This document shows, in pieces, positions 36,961 to 49,599 of a stretch of DNA of 64,000 bases. Position numbers and translations under genes: made by a program. This DNA comes from Lumnitzera littorea (Eukaryota; Streptophyta; Magnoliopsida; Myrtales; Combretaceae): positions 15,435,726 to 15,499,725 of the forward strand of contig JAMXBB010000010.1 in the NCBI GenBank assembly GCA_024138015.1, in the 5' to 3' direction. Positions within the stretch are counted from its first letter, which is position 1. The number at the start of each line of letters is the position of its first letter. A model generated the notes under the pieces. The model ran no database searches. It saw nothing but the letters and a program-made list of their open reading frames with translations, and was not told the DNA's origin.

Positions 36961-38150
36961 GTCATAGGAAATAATAATAAAAGGAGTCTTAACAAGGCAA
37001 ATCATAGGAAGAATGGTTTAGGCTAAGAATATAATGTAGATAATCTTAACAATTGGAAGAGAGATGAGTGAGAACATAGTAATACAAAAAAGAATATATT
37101 AAAAGGGAAACTATAGGCATAGAGATCAATATTTCATGTTAACTTCAAATAGGGGATCGAACTATCAAGTAACTAAAATAGAGATTAATATTATAGATAG
37201 CGGTCTAAATAAGGAGTTCCTTCGACTACTGTTATAACCCCACTAAATTAAGTTGACATGGTAGATTATTTGATAGGTGAACGTTTATGTGGCACATTTG
37301 TATAAAAATATTGTAAATAAAAATAAAAGTAGAATAAGTAAAATAATCTAAAAATTAAAAAAAAAAAGAAAAAGAAAAAAAATGGGAAAAAACTTGTTTT
37401 AGCTACCCCTAGTCTTTCTGGTGGTTTGAATGAATAGGGTTAGAAAGGTGGTCACGAGCCACAACTTAAATAGATTGACCCATCATCTTGAAAATTAAGG
37501 GGTAAAAAATGCATAGATCGGGTCATGCAACTTGATTGGGCTTCTTGTGTTTTATTCTTTTTCTTTTTTTGAAAAAAAGGTGTTTGGTTGAACATAAAAT
37601 GGGATCAACATTAAATTTTATCTTTTCATTTTCTTTTTAAAATTTTGTCTCAAATTGGTAATACTAAACTTAAATATTATGTATTTATGCATAAATAAAT
37701 GCAAATACTTTTCAACTTCTTTGAATAATGGGTAAAAACTACATGTTTTCTAGACTTAAAGTTTTTTTAATTAGAAACAAAAAAGTTAAAATCTAAGCAT
37801 TTGATTTAAAAAAAAAAAAAAGTTAGTTTAAGTCAGGTTCACAAGCTACGTGAACTGTTCACACCGAAAGAACCATACGTTTCAATAACTTGGCACACTA
37901 ACTTTAAGTAAGTCAATATCAATTCCTTTTTCAAGGAGTATGAATTAGTGATTTAGAATTGATCTAAACCATACTTAAATCTAATCCCAAGAAACTATCC
38001 TTATTGCAACATAAACCCTTTATCTACGGACTTCTATCTTTTTATTTATTTATCTTTAAGTTTTACAGCAAAATATAATTCTTTTATATTACAATTAATT
38101 ATTCTCTCCAACCACATTGGGGACTGGATAATATCATTTTTTAAGTTGTA
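36961..38150. other. Non-coding, partly repeat-like
   Basis: The phrase TTTTAGCTACCCCTA (about 37396) also occurs inside the Mutator-like element (AATCTAGCTACCCCTATAC, about 26442), followed in both by a less AT-rich patch. This may therefore be a worn relative of that element. No coding signal. Confidence 0.35.
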
Positions 38151-38269
38151 TCGGTTTCCGGATGTGAATATATAGTGTTAAATACAAACAAAGAGGAAGT
38201 TACCGATTCTTCGACCTACGAATTACTACTTCTGAAGAGGTGTACGAATCAACGAAGTAGCTCCTAACC

Positions 38270-38343
38270 ATGGCACGTGCCCTGCCAAAACTTTGTCTTC
38301 AGCTACCGTTCCCAATTTTTTCTCCTCCTGAGCTAACAGTACG
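38270..38343 (+). other. Possible orphan first exon or start of an unknown gene
   Basis: ATG at 38270 opens MARALPKLCLQLPFPIF and reaches a good splice donor (ACA|gtacgt, 38340). The short peptide looks like a transit or signal start. No downstream exon was recognised, and the antisense strand also has a short ATG frame at 38353. Speculative. Confidence 0.15.
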
Positions 38344-39556
38344 TTTCGCCATCGAATAAGTAGGTAGAAACACAAGGAAATTAATCAACAAGGAATAGAG
38401 TAGAAAAGAATCTTTACTCTTGTTTCGATGTAAAATATGGAAATGGAAGGAAATAACTGAAAGTAATTTTTTAACTTGACCAAATTACTTTTTGTCGCGC
38501 CTTTATTCCTTTCGTTTCAGACAAAAAGAAGAGGAAAATAGTTTATAATTTTATAAACTTTTCATCCATTTTCACTATTTTTTTCTTAAATTTAAAGTGG
38601 GAAAAAAGAGACTCTTGGGTGAAAATATTTCCACTTATTTTTATTACATCATCCAATTTCCATCCATTTTTAGGTTATCCAAACAAACACTTTACGTCCA
38701 TTTCCTCTTGTTTCGTAGGATTGTATCAATCGAAACGGAGTGTAAAGTTCCACTTCCATCCTTCAAAGGCCACTTATTTTATTTTAGGTTCTTGTCCAGT
38801 CTTTTCATTGTCGAAGCTGTCCCTTCTGCTTAATTCTTGTTCATACAAAAAAAAAAAAAAAAAAAAAAAAAAAATCGGAGGCGCATATAGGAGGGCAAAT
38901 TAACTGGCTACATTCAAATTGTATGCTTTTTTTTTTTCTTTTCTTTTTTCTTCTTTTATTTTTTAACTAGTAAAGATGTTTGATATAAACAACTGATTCA
39001 AATGTTCCATAACGGATACACTATAGTTTCTCCAAAATTAACAAAACTCAGCTGATTGATAAACTAAATATAGCCTACTCGCTAGAATTTTTGCTTCTTT
39101 TGGTCATGCTAACCAAAATTTTAATATATAAGACAATTTAAGGTTAATGTTTGGTTAGTTTGGTTAGTATAACCAAATAATATAAGAAAAACTAGATAGC
39201 ATAATACAAGAAGAATATGATATTATAGTAATCTTATATCACATTTGATATGTGTAGTGTTGGATATAAATTTTTATAATAAAAAAATTAAAAAATATAA
39301 TTATTTACGTTATAAATTACAATAAAGTTTAGTATTATGATTTATAAACTTAATTTAAGGTATATTTTGGAATTTGAAAATAGATTTATTATATACTATG
39401 AGATGGATTTTTGTATTACTAAATATATATTAAAAAATTTTTAGTTTTAGTGTTGTACGTTTTATCTCAATGATTTCTGGTCCAGTAACTTTAATCAATG
39501 TGCAAACCAACTAAAAATTTTTCTAATTATTTTACTAGAAAAACATACAAATAAAG
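38344..39556. other. Non-coding with a 28-A run
   Basis: AT-rich DNA. An uninterrupted run of 28 A lies at 38847-38874. The frames at 38597-38903 read through TTCCATTTCC/TTTCC-type sequence and are not credible genes. Confidence 0.4.
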
Positions 39557-40100
39557 TGTTGTTCTTAAGTTTTGGTTGGTAGAGATTAATTGAGATTGGA
39601 CTTTGCATTGCTGAGTAAGCTTACAATACAATAAATAGTGAGGGGCATTGAGGTGTTGTCCAACATAACTACTTTGATATTTAAGTTAGTTAGGTATGTA
39701 GAAAGAGTAAAAGTACTTGGATGTAACAAGTAAGCTTTAGTGTATAAAGTATTAAGTGGTTTATCGTTAAGTGATAATCTTATATTTATAGAGGAGTGAA
39801 ACTATCAGTTGGAGAGGAGTTAGCTGGTAGAAACCACGTCTATAAGTATTGGGTAATGGAGTTGTAAGGTTTGACATGGTTCGCAAACGTAGGAGGTGGT
39901 TATTAACTTGTTTGCTCAACTTTATCTATAGTCTCCTAGCCATTGATGACCACTATAGTTGGGTAAACTGAATAATAGGCATCAGTTGAGGTCGACCATA
40001 AGAATAGGAAGGCTAAGTTTAAAGAGGCATGGCATAGGCCATAAGCTTAACTAAGTTGACACAAGCTTGAGGTGCTTATGTCCAAAAGGCCATATCAACA
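39557..40100 (-). repeat. 3' LTR of Tat 2
   Basis: It aligns along its length with 59237-59779: shared runs include AGTTTTGG, TTTATAGAGGAGT, CTATCAGTTGGAGA-like, CTCCTAG, ATTGATGAC and CCAAAAGGCC/GACC.TATCAACA. It starts TGTTGTTC and ends CAACA on the plus strand. Confidence 0.85.
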
Positions 40101-40146
40101 CTTGCCTACCCCTTCTTCCTTACCCCTACCCTCCACCCTACTCTAT
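40101..40146 (-). other. Polypurine tract of Tat 2
   Basis: The minus strand has an almost unbroken purine stretch (GGGGTAAGGAAGAAGGGGTA) directly before the 3' LTR, the expected plus-strand primer for replication. Confidence 0.75.
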
Positions 40147-41094
40147 GTAGTCTCATTGCTATTGTAGAGGTAAGGAGAGGGGAAAGATGGACTTCTTAAG
40201 CATATGGTCAATCTAGTTCGAAGTTGTTCACGTTAGCTAAGCGGCATGGTAATAATGTTGCCATTCCGGCATGCTAATGGTTAGAGCTTATGCTGATGAA
40301 AGGCCAAGGCAAAGATGTCCAAACTAAGTGATATAAGGGTTTAACAAAAGTAATCAACTCGAGTAGGTCACTACCTAGGCTAAGATGGGTGCTTTATCCC
40401 TAAGGTAAGATACAGGAGGTTTGTCCTCTAATCGTCTAAGGGTACTAAGTAGTTGGCCCTTCATTTAATTAAGACAGAGAAGACACTCATTGGTAAGATT
40501 CGAGCTAAACACGAAGGTTAGTGCCAAGAGAGGTGATCTAAGATATTACATAACATCAGAGCGGAACCTTCATGTATTGAGCTGGATGGGTAGCTCAAAG
40601 TTAATACTTGATGGGTTAAACTTGGTGCTCAGGGCTAAGCTTGGCGCTTAGAGCTAACGTAATGGTTTAGTAAGTTAGGTGCTTTAGATGGTAAGGGTGC
40701 AGAGCAGAGATGCTAAGTATACATAGGCATTGGACGGTTTAAGCCAGCAGGACTAATTAGCAATGGTAAGGTCGAGTAGGGCTATCCTATTCATGTTGAG
40801 AAATAATGCTGTGGAAGCTCTATTGTTAACTCAAAAGCTAAAGAGGCCTTGAGAAAACTTCTTGTGAAAATAACTTTTTGAATTCTTACTTTATCACATG
40901 CTTTCATCTTATAGTTAATGTGATATGATAGGTGTCTTGTCTCTATAGACTTGCATGCAATTGCGTACATTTTTTCTTTTGAATGCAACTGTACGATTAA
41001 AACCATCTTCACATGTCTACATCACATCATGTTAAGGGATTCATGTTTATACGGATCCCTATAACTGCTGATTCGCTTTCCTAAGTGTTCATCC

Positions 41095-41102
41095 TATAAA
41101 TA
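41095..41102 (+). promoter_or_regulatory. TATA box of Tat 2 antisense gene
   Basis: TATAAATA within CCTATAAATACC, 140 bp upstream of the ATG at 41242 and after about 1 kb of non-coding DNA. It points in the direction of the accessory gene, opposite to pol. Confidence 0.55.
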
Positions 41103-41241
41103 CCATAATCGCCTATACAGGTTACTCTTTCGCAACTCTTCTTGCTTTCTTACTACAATCTATGCATCTTTACTCTTTCTTTTACCAACAAAACTTAAGT
41201 TTCTTCAAAGCCCTTCACATTTCTTTTTTTCATCAACCACA

Positions 41242-44200
41242 ATGGAGCAATCAAGGGTAAGCTCTAATGAGTGCAACATAGCATCCTCGAATTCTGAAGC
41301 TACAAGGAGTAGGACTCTCCCCTCAAGAAGGGACAAAGAAGCTTCGTCTGCACTAGCATAACTAAACAACGACACGAGGAGGGTGGTAGAGAGATTGAAC
41401 ATGTTAAAGCTTATTAAAGTCGTCCCTACGGATACATATCTATGTGATATATTACTGGATGCCATGGACTTATACATGGAGTTAGGGATAGAGAGAAGGC
41501 TTAGTAGGTAGATTAGTAAGAGTAAACCCTCCTCCATAAATTAGGTCTTAACCACCTTTATAGTTAAACCAACATTGGGATGGGCAGTATGGCTACGACA
41601 AAGGGAAGAGAGGGTACCTCTATTATAGGGGAGGCACTTTGCAATGTTTGAAAAATGTCTAAAGTTTGGGATGTGCCTCTCCTTTAGCGAGTTCAAGAAG
41701 GAACTCTTCAATTATCATAGGTGTTGTCCATTACATGTCCCTCCCAATGATTGGATGGTTTTGAAGGCTTTCTAGGTATTATGCGAGTATCTGGTGGTAC
41801 AAGCCACCCCTGAACTCTTCAATTACTACTTCCAATGGAAGAGTCTAAATGGGTGGACATACCTTTAGAATTGTATGAGGAGAAAGTTGATTGGGGGGCT
41901 TGTATTTGTCTATGAAAGGTTGGTAGGACAAGTTCTTGGTAATAGAATTGCTTGAGTTAGTCAACTTCTGGACGCGATGGACTTCATTGGTCTAAACCAA
42001 TGGTCCAAAGGAGCTTAGCCCCAATGACATCGAGACCATATAGGAAATAGATGCCTTCATAGCCTTGAGAAATGGTAAGGAGATCAACACCCAGTAAATG
42101 GTGTGGAGGTAATTCAAGTTCACGATCTCTGATTTCTTCCCCAACATGCATAGAGCTCTATTGAAGAAGTAGGTAGAAGGTACAAGTCCATCCTTGGCAT
42201 AATTTGCCTCTTCCATAGTACTAGCATGGAGTCTCTTAAAATTATGCTTCATCTGACATTTTTCGAGGGAGTGGGAGGATCCTCCATACTTTTGTTGGTT
42301 ACGATGGAGTTTTGTGAATGTGATATTTTTTCCTTATGTTAACAATGTTTGTTTTTTCTTTTGTAAGCAAGAAATTGGCTAAGGTGGCTGAGGTTCCATG
42401 CCCTCCCAAGCTGAAGCTGCTGAGGGGACATTAAGGTAAGGTTAAGCTAAGTAAGAAGGCCACCGAGCCCAAGAGTAAGGTTCCAGGTAAGACAAGCAAG
42501 GCGGAATCACCATTTATTCCTCAAGGGATTCCTGTTAATGGAGCTCTACTGGAACTTATAGTTGCCGACCCTCTACCTATTGTCTCCTCTACAACTAAAA
42601 TTCCTCCTCCATTTAAGCCTATTGTAATGGGGATGAGGTTACTGCTGATGAGCTAAAGCTATTAATTCTTCCCTTCCTTTCAAAAGACAAGGGAAAGAGG
42701 CCCGAGACCAGCACTATCGAAGGGCTGGCAGGCAAGAAGAAGAAGCTTCCTAATGAGGAGAGGAAGGAGGCATTGGCCTCAAAGAGGTCTAAGCTACCAA
42801 TGCTACCTGGCAAATAGTTGTCTAAGTGACTTTCATCTGGCCATCCTTATCTCGCAATAGTCTAGATGAGAATATCTTGAATTGAGGCCTTAAAGAGGTA
42901 CTAGAGGGATAGGACCATTCCAAACAACTATAAGAGGGTTATATATGACTCAAAGGATACTTAGCTCTACAAGGGAAGCTCCAAGTTAAACACCAGGCAA
43001 TATAATGGGAGGATCTTCTAGCCTTAGTAGGGAATTCGAGTTGGCAATATTATATTGCAATACTGGTCTCTTCACTTAGAGGCATCGATGGGTTCTTATA
43101 CCCCTACCGATTACAGCATCCTAAAGATGACATTAGTGTGCCTACTAGATGACCCTACTAAATTTGAAGGCTACCTCAGCTCCCTAAATTGCCAAGTGTG
43201 TGTTTGATACCTTAAGTCATCCTTCCTTTGGTAATGTTTTCCTAAGTCTTCTTTTTGCTACTAACGCTACCTTTCTCAATGTGTAGTATCATGGTTAGGT
43301 GTTGCTATGGGTGAATTGCTACAAAGAGACTTTGGTTGAGGTAAAAGACCTTTGATTGACTGTGCTTAGTGTACAAAAGGATTTAGAGGAGGTAGAGTCT
43401 ACTTTTAAGAGAATTCATAAGAAATTTCACTAGGCTAACCAATGTCTGTTTTGTTACTATGTGTAGAATATTGCTTTGGAGGCTACCTTGTGGAAGGAGA
43501 GGGAAGGCCAGCAAGAGGTCGAGGAGACTGGTAAGGAAGCTAAGATGCTAAAGGCTAAGTTGGAGGAGGAGTGTAAGTCCAAGGCTAAACTCTCTAGAAA
43601 GCTGGAAGAGGAGAGGAAGGCCAAGGTAGAGCTCAACCAACATAACTTAGAGCTAAACATGTCGGTTTCTAAGCTATAGACCGAGTTGGTAATGAAGGTA
43701 GTTGATTGTGATTCTACCAAAAACACTTCATTAGAGTAAGCTAGTCAAAAGGTCAAGTTGGACTAGAGAATAAAGGGGCTCCTAAAAGAGGCTAAGGAGA
43801 TGAAGGAGTTCATCACTGATTTGGAGATTGACAAGGTGTACAATAAGGCTATCGAATAAAAGGCTATAGAGAACTTCAAATCACGATAGTAAGTAGAGGA
43901 ATACCAAGATCTTGCTGTCAAGTATGGTTGGGAGATTTGCCAAGTGTTTAAGAACATCATTTCGACCTTGACTTAGGCTTTTTAGATTGGTTAGATGAGT
44001 TTACACATTGGGAGGAGAGGGTAACCTAAGCAAGAGAGTGAGATGTTGCCCAACCAGCTGATGCCATCTAAGGCGCCCCTCTTACTGTAGGGGATGGTCA
44101 AGTGATTCCTCCATCCACCTCTGCACAAGAGGTTACCCCTAAGAGTACTTCTAAGGATGATTAGGATCAGGGTAATCCTCTTGCTAGCTCAAGCTAGCAA

Positions 44201-44335
44201 ACCTCAGCCTTTCTCTTTGTAGCCCTAAGTAAGACATCTCAAGAGTCAAGACCACCAATGGATTAGCCCTCCTAAAGAATCGAACCATTACACTTTTTAG
44301 AGCTTTTAGATTTTGTTGATCTAAATAATGAATAG
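41242..44335 (+). pseudogene. Tat 2 antisense accessory gene with introns and coiled coil
   Basis: It starts MEQSRVSSNE at 41242 and ends ...FVDLNNE-stop at 44333-44335, on the strand opposite to pol. The N-terminal domain (41650-41870) reads LKFGMCLSFSEFKKELFNY, PPNDWMVLKAF.VLCEYL, matching the plant putative transposon-protein pattern (LPLxxFxxxFLxxYxxxPxQLxPNxW). At 43476-43679 is a strong Lys/Glu/Ala coiled coil (EEETGKEAKMLKAKLEEE style). Probable introns lie near 42320-42370 and 43200-43290 (...GTAG acceptor) and end at 43466 (ATGTGTAG). Stops are frequent. Its C-terminus is shared with the fragment at 723-800. Function unknown. Confidence 0.6.
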
Positions 44336-44559
44336 TTATCCCCTTCCCTATTTTTTGTACTTGTTTATTTTTCTCGTACTTAGTTAGGAGACATTGTATA
44401 ACAAGTTGGGATGCTAACCTTAATCTTGTAAATGCCTTCTTTGTTCAAATAATTTGAACTTTTGCATTTAGTATGTTCACTTCGCTTTATATTCTTTAAG
44501 TTCTATCAGTACTTCTCACTTCTTTGCACTTAACTACTCTGTTGTGTACATACATCTAA

Positions 44560-45000
44560 CAAAGGAGTTTCTCCATTGCATAAGGGGTACTTCCCCTTAC
44601 AAAGGTTACTTGATGGAGGTTAAGTTAGTGGTTAAGTTGGTGGTGTTCTGACTTGCTCGGATAGTGGGAATTCCTCAATTGTGTAATGGGTGTTTCCCTT
44701 TAAAGAGGTTACTTGATAAAGGCTAAGTCAATGGTGTTCTGACTTGCCTAGGTATTAGGAGTTCCTCAATTGTACAAGAAGTGTTTCCCCTTGTTGAGGT
44801 AGGAGTCCCTTAATTGTACAAATGATGTTTCCCTTTATTAAGGTTACTCGAGGTGAGGTCAGGTCAATGGCGTTTTGACCTACCTAGGTAATGGGAGTCC
44901 TTCAATTATATAAAGGCTATTTCCCCTTTTTGAGGTTACCTAAGGAGGGTTAGGTCGGTAGCATTCTGACTTGCCTATGTAACGAGTCCATTCATCCTTT
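44560..45000 (+). repeat. Tandem array, units about 110-140 bp, in Tat 2 3' region
   Basis: Four imperfect units repeat the pattern GGGAGTTCCTCAATTGT, then GTGTTTCCCCTT, GAGGTTACTTGA, GGTTAGGTC, GTTCTGACTTGCC. GTTCTGACTTGC or close variants occur at about 44646, 44735, 44873 and 44965. The array lies between the accessory gene and the integrase end. Confidence 0.75.
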
Positions 45001-45339
45001 GAAGGCTAAGACTTATTATGAGAGTAAGAGAAGAAAAAATAAACAGTACTCGTGGGCATGATTGTTAAAATCATGAGCCAAAAATACGTTTCTATGAGTT
45101 TATGATTTTATCATGCTTTTCTTAACAAAAATGGATATAAAATCATTTATGTGCAAACTTTTAATAAAGTTATGAACTTTTATATATGATTCTATAAGTT
45201 TAAGATTTTATCGATTCTATACAATTTTATATAATTTTACCGATTTTGTTCACTAAAATGAATAATAGAATCGCAATTTTGACAACCATACTTGTGGGGA
45301 ATAAAACTTTTATTCATATTCATAGAAAGATTTGCAAGG

Positions 45340-45898
45340 GATATGTACATTAATCAAAGTATGGTATAAGATTATCAGTATTCCAAGTATGTAGGATGAG
45401 CTTGCCATTCAACCTTTTCAATATATATACTCCATTCCTTAATCTCTCTTTTACTCTGACCAAGTCTTCCTAGTTCAATGCCTTACTTGCCTTATCGTTC
45501 TCATGAGCCAATGGCTTCTGGCTTCTAGCTTCTAGCAAACTAAGTCGCCAACCTTGAATTCTTTATGTCTAACATTCTGATCATAGTATTTAGCTGTTTA
45601 GTGGTGGTAAGCAATTACATGAGTAGTGGTGAGGTCTCTAATCTCTTTTATGGTGTCGACACTAGCCTATAATAAGGACTTATTTAGTGTTGCATTGAAA
45701 CTTTGAGTCTAGTTATTGGGAAGCTCTAGCTTAATGGGGAAGACTACCTTCAACCTAAATGCCAGGCGAAAAGGGGTTTCGCTTGTAGAGGTGCGGTAGG
45801 TGGCCTTGTATCCTCACAAGATGTTGGATAGCTTGTTTGCCCAGGCACCCTGAGCTTAGTCTACTCTCTTCTTCAAGCTTTTAACGATGCCTTGATTA
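45340..45898 (-). pseudogene. Tat 2 integrase, C-terminal part
   Basis: It reads NQGIVKSLKKRVD, AQGAWANKLSNIL, YKATYRTSTSETPFRLAF and, further down, KYYDQNVRHKEFKVGDLV. These are the standard last third of a Tat integrase. It continues directly from 52827-53084 across the nested chromovirus; the join restores KAVNQGIVKSL. Confidence 0.82.
45894..45898 (+). repeat. TSD of nested chromovirus, left
   Basis: GATTA, matching GATTC at 52827-52831 with one mismatch. Frame continuity across the element supports it. Confidence 0.7.
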
Positions 45899-46825
45899 TG
45901 ATGCGTCTTTAGGGTCAAACATATGGAAGAGCACCACAACGAAGAGAACTAAAAGAAAACAAAGGAAGAGTAATAAAGTTTGAGTCGAATATGATACACC
46001 AATTGATCTTACTCGACCTATAATCTACTAGATATGACACACCGGTTCGAACTACAGGGCTACTCGCCACTACTCCTTGTTAAAAGGAATAGATAAGAGT
46101 TAAGAGGATAATGAGAACATTAGGGTTGCTCATAAATGAAGCTTGTATTAATTCTAATAATGAGAGCTGATGTCTGTATACTATAAAAGTGGTTTTTTAT
46201 ACTAGCCCCACTAGGGTTACAACACATAGGAAAAAGACAAAAGGGTAATTTACAAATATAATACGTAAAATATACTAAAAAGGGTAAAAGAAAAAAAGAG
46301 TATTCAATACAAAAAAAGTAAAGAATAGTTCTAGAATGTTGTACCAAAAGACACGTGTCACATAGTGGTTGGCGTTTAGAGTATGGTACAATTCAAACAA
46401 AGGTGAAGTAATAAATCTATAGTTAAAGCTAACCTGATTTGGTTTAGGTCGGAGCTTGATCATTCAATGATGTCTAAACCCCTTTAGATCGGGTATCTCA
46501 CAACTTGACTCCATTTAGGGTCAGATGTTGGTCTGTTTGGACAAACACTTAGGGTTAGTGTGCTCAGATGTGATCTGGGTCATGGTACGACTGCTTGGTA
46601 AGTCTACTTATATACTTGGTAGGTTGACACGTTTGCTTGGTAGCTTTAAAATCTATGTTAGCGCATATGAGAGCTCGGTACTCAAGTCGACAGTAGATTG
46701 AAACAGAGAGGTTTAAATAGGAATCCTTGTCTTGGATAGGTCTTCGAGCTAATATCTTCTATGTAAGTCCTTAAAGTTCTCTAGCTTGGCTACGCGTGAT
46801 CAGTCCAAGGAGTTGATTCTTATCA
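45899..46825 (-). repeat. 3' LTR of nested chromovirus
   Basis: It aligns with 51784-52826: shared runs include AGAAAACAAAGGAA, TAAGAGTTAAGAGGATAATG, GTATGGTA.AATTC and GGTGAAGTAATAAAT. On the minus strand both LTRs begin TGATAAGAAT.AACTCC. Confidence 0.85.
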
Positions 46826-47209
46826 TTTACCTAAGGGTCGAAAAGATTTGTTCTCAAATCAAAAGTTGTCTCAGGCTCTTACTCTTCTTAGGCTCATACA
46901 TGGTCTTCTTCTTCTATTCGGTGGGGAATCAGGTTGGATACATTGAAGGTGGAAGAAACGCCAGCCCTTGGGTAGCTCAATCTAGTAGGTATTGTAGTTG
47001 ATCTTCTTTAGAACCCTGAATGGACCATTAGCTCGTGGAGATAGCTTGCTTTACCTCAGGTGTGGAAATTGATCTCGGTTGAGGTGAACCCATACTAAGT
47101 CTCTTAGTCTAAAAGAAATAGCTTGATAGCCTTAGTTACCAATCTCTTATTGTTTCTAGTGGAACTTAGTGATCTTCCTCATTACAGACTAATGTAGCTC
47201 TTATAATTC

Positions 47210-47770
47210 TTAAGCTTGGTTGACTCTAGATTGACTCTCTTTAGCATCTATGGGGGTGTCAATCAAATCTAAGGGGATAGTGAGATTGAGGCCATAAATA
47301 ACCTCGAATGGAGTCTTCCCAATGGTTTTATAGATAGTTCGATTATATGTAAACTCCACAATTGGTAAACATAGATCCCAATTTCTCAAGTTCTTTCCTA
47401 TGATAACTCTCAGTAAGTTAGGAAGTGTTCTATTTACCACTTTAGTCTAAAGGTGGCTATTAGAGCTAAACATAAGTTTGATCCTAAGTCTTCTCCAAAG
47501 AATCTTCCAAAAATAGCTCAAAAATTTGGTGTCACAATTTGTAACAATTGTTTTCGACACTCTATATAGTTGGACAACTTTCTACAAAAACAAATAAGCA
47601 ATATGTAAAGCATTGGTAGTTTGATGGTATGGGGCAAAGTGTACCATTTTGCTAAAGTGATCTACTATAACAAAGATTGAATCCTTCCCCCTAGATGTCT
47701 GGGGCAACCCTAAGACAAAGTCCATGCTAAGGTCAGTCCAAGGTAATGTTGGTATAGGTAAAGGCATATA
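47210..47770 (-). pseudogene. Chromovirus integrase, broken
   Basis: It reads LPWTDLSMDFVLGLPQTSRG, FVIVDHFSKMVHFAPYHQT (47767-47582) with the first two landmarks of the core, and then NRTLPNLLRVIIGKNLRNWD, FTYNRTIYKTIGKTPFEVIY (47440-47210). The stretch between them is frameshifted. The C-terminus below 47210 is unrecognisable and has no chromodomain. Confidence 0.8.
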
Positions 47771-48712
47771 CTCTCCATGTGTCTCTCTCTTTCCCTTTAC
47801 CCTTTTGCATACTTCATAACTATCAACTACCTTATGGACATCTTTGGCGAAACAAGGCCAGTAAAAATTTTCCTTCTATTTTGGTCTTTCCAAAATGTCG
47901 AAATAATCCACTACTATGAGCTTCCTTAATCAACAACTCACATATGGAACAAGTTAGTATATACAGCTTTCAATCCTTAAACAAATAACCATTTGGACAT
48001 GTTAACTTCCAATAGCAACTCTGTCTCTACATTACTCTCAATAGGACTAAAATGGGGGTTATGAGCATACTGTTCAGTGGTAAGTGAAAATCTTAGTAAT
48101 TTTGTCTATAAGGTGGTCAGCAAGGTTTGTTGACGTAACAGAGCATCGATAACTACATTAACACTTCCTTTCTTATGTCAGATTACATACGAAAAACCTT
48201 CCATAAAGTCTAGCCACTTGGCTTGCTTCTTTGAAAGTTATTTTGACTCATAATATGTTTCGACGATTCATGGTCAGTGGAAATTACAAACTCTTGAGGT
48301 ATTTAGTAGTGTTACCAGGTAGTAAGAGCTTGAAAAAGAGTATACAACTCTTTCTTGTATGTAGAATAATTTAATGCTGCACCATTAAGCTTCTCACTAT
48401 AGTAGGCAATTAATCGTCATTCTCGCATTAGGATGGCACCAATTCTAATACTTGAGCATTACATTCCAACTCGAACAACTTGTCAAAATTAGGTAAAGCT
48501 AAGATAAGGGTAGAGGTGAGCTTCTCTTTGATCTCATTAAAGCTTTGCTTAGCTCGATCACTCCATCAGAATCCATCACTCTTCTTTGTTAGCTTGGTTA
48601 AGGAAGCTGCAATGGTATTGAAGTTTTTAGTGAATCACCTATAGAAAGAAGCAAAGTCATGAAAACTTCGCACTTCAATGACATTCCTTGTCATCAACCA
48701 CTTTAAAATGGC

Positions 48713-49260
48713 TCAAATTTTCTCCTCATCAACTCGGATTCCTTCTCTTGATATGGCATATTTGAGAAAAACTACTTCACCTTGACAAAAGGTACAGTTC
48801 TTTAGGTTCCCATATAGCTGCTCGGTTCGTAAAATATCAAAAATAGCTCGGGGATGTTGAATATGGTTGTTCAGATCAATAATGTATGCCAATATGTCAT
48901 CAAAGTACATGATTACACATCTTTCAATCAGAAGGCACAGCACATAGTTCATAAGTCTTATAAATGTGCTTGGTACTTTGGTAAGTTTAAATGGCAAAAC
49001 TAACCATTTGTAGAGACCATGCTTCATCTTGAAGGTAGTCTTCTATTCATCACCTATTCTTATGCGAATTTGGTAGCAGCTACTTCACAAGTTAATCTTC
49101 GAAAATATCTTAGCGCCTTGAAGCTCATCTAACATGTCATCGAGCCATAGTATTGGGTATCTATACTTAACAGTAACATAGTTGATTGCTTAGCTATCGA
49201 TGCATATGCACTATGATCCTTCTTTCTTTAGGATGAGCGGACCTAACACAACATAAGGGT
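48713..49260 (-). pseudogene. Chromovirus reverse transcriptase, broken
   Basis: Upstream of the open stretch, YRYPILWLDDMLDELQGAKI and KIFSKINL can be read (49200-49090). The stretch 49027-48713 continues KHGLYKWLVLPFKLTKVPST and MYFDDILAYI with the YFDD active site intact, then ILRTEQLYGNLKNCTF. Stops replace several Trp/Arg codons. RNase H relics extend below 48713 to about 48050. Confidence 0.82.
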
Positions 49261-49599
49261 TCATGCTCTCTGTCATGTATCCTCTCTCTATGAGCTCACC
49301 TACTTCTCTTTTCATCTCAGTAGCTTACTTGGAATCCATTTTGAAGGCGGGTCACTTTGGTAAGGCAACACCTAGTTGTAGATTAACACAATGTTCTATG
49401 CCTTGAAAAAAGGGTAGTCCTTTAGGCAACTCTTTAGGGAATAGGTCAAAAAACTCATTAATCAACCTTCAAATTTCATCAGGTACATCTTCCAAATCTC
49501 TCATCTCTAACAACCTTTTAATCAACAAAAATATAGGTTCTTTGGCCTTCTTAGTAGCTCGGAGCTCTCTTCAGCTCATTACTAAGGCTTTCTTCTTAT

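Noticed and set aside
38597..38903. Two overlapping frames before the 28-A run
   Set aside because: Composition-driven from TTCC/TTTC-rich DNA, ending in the A-run. The A-run suggested a retroposed copy, but no flanking TSD or recognisable gene was found.
43457..43726. Minus-strand frame opposite the coiled coil
   Set aside because: Mirror of the Lys/Glu codons (reads Ser/Leu/Phe). The plus strand is the coding one.
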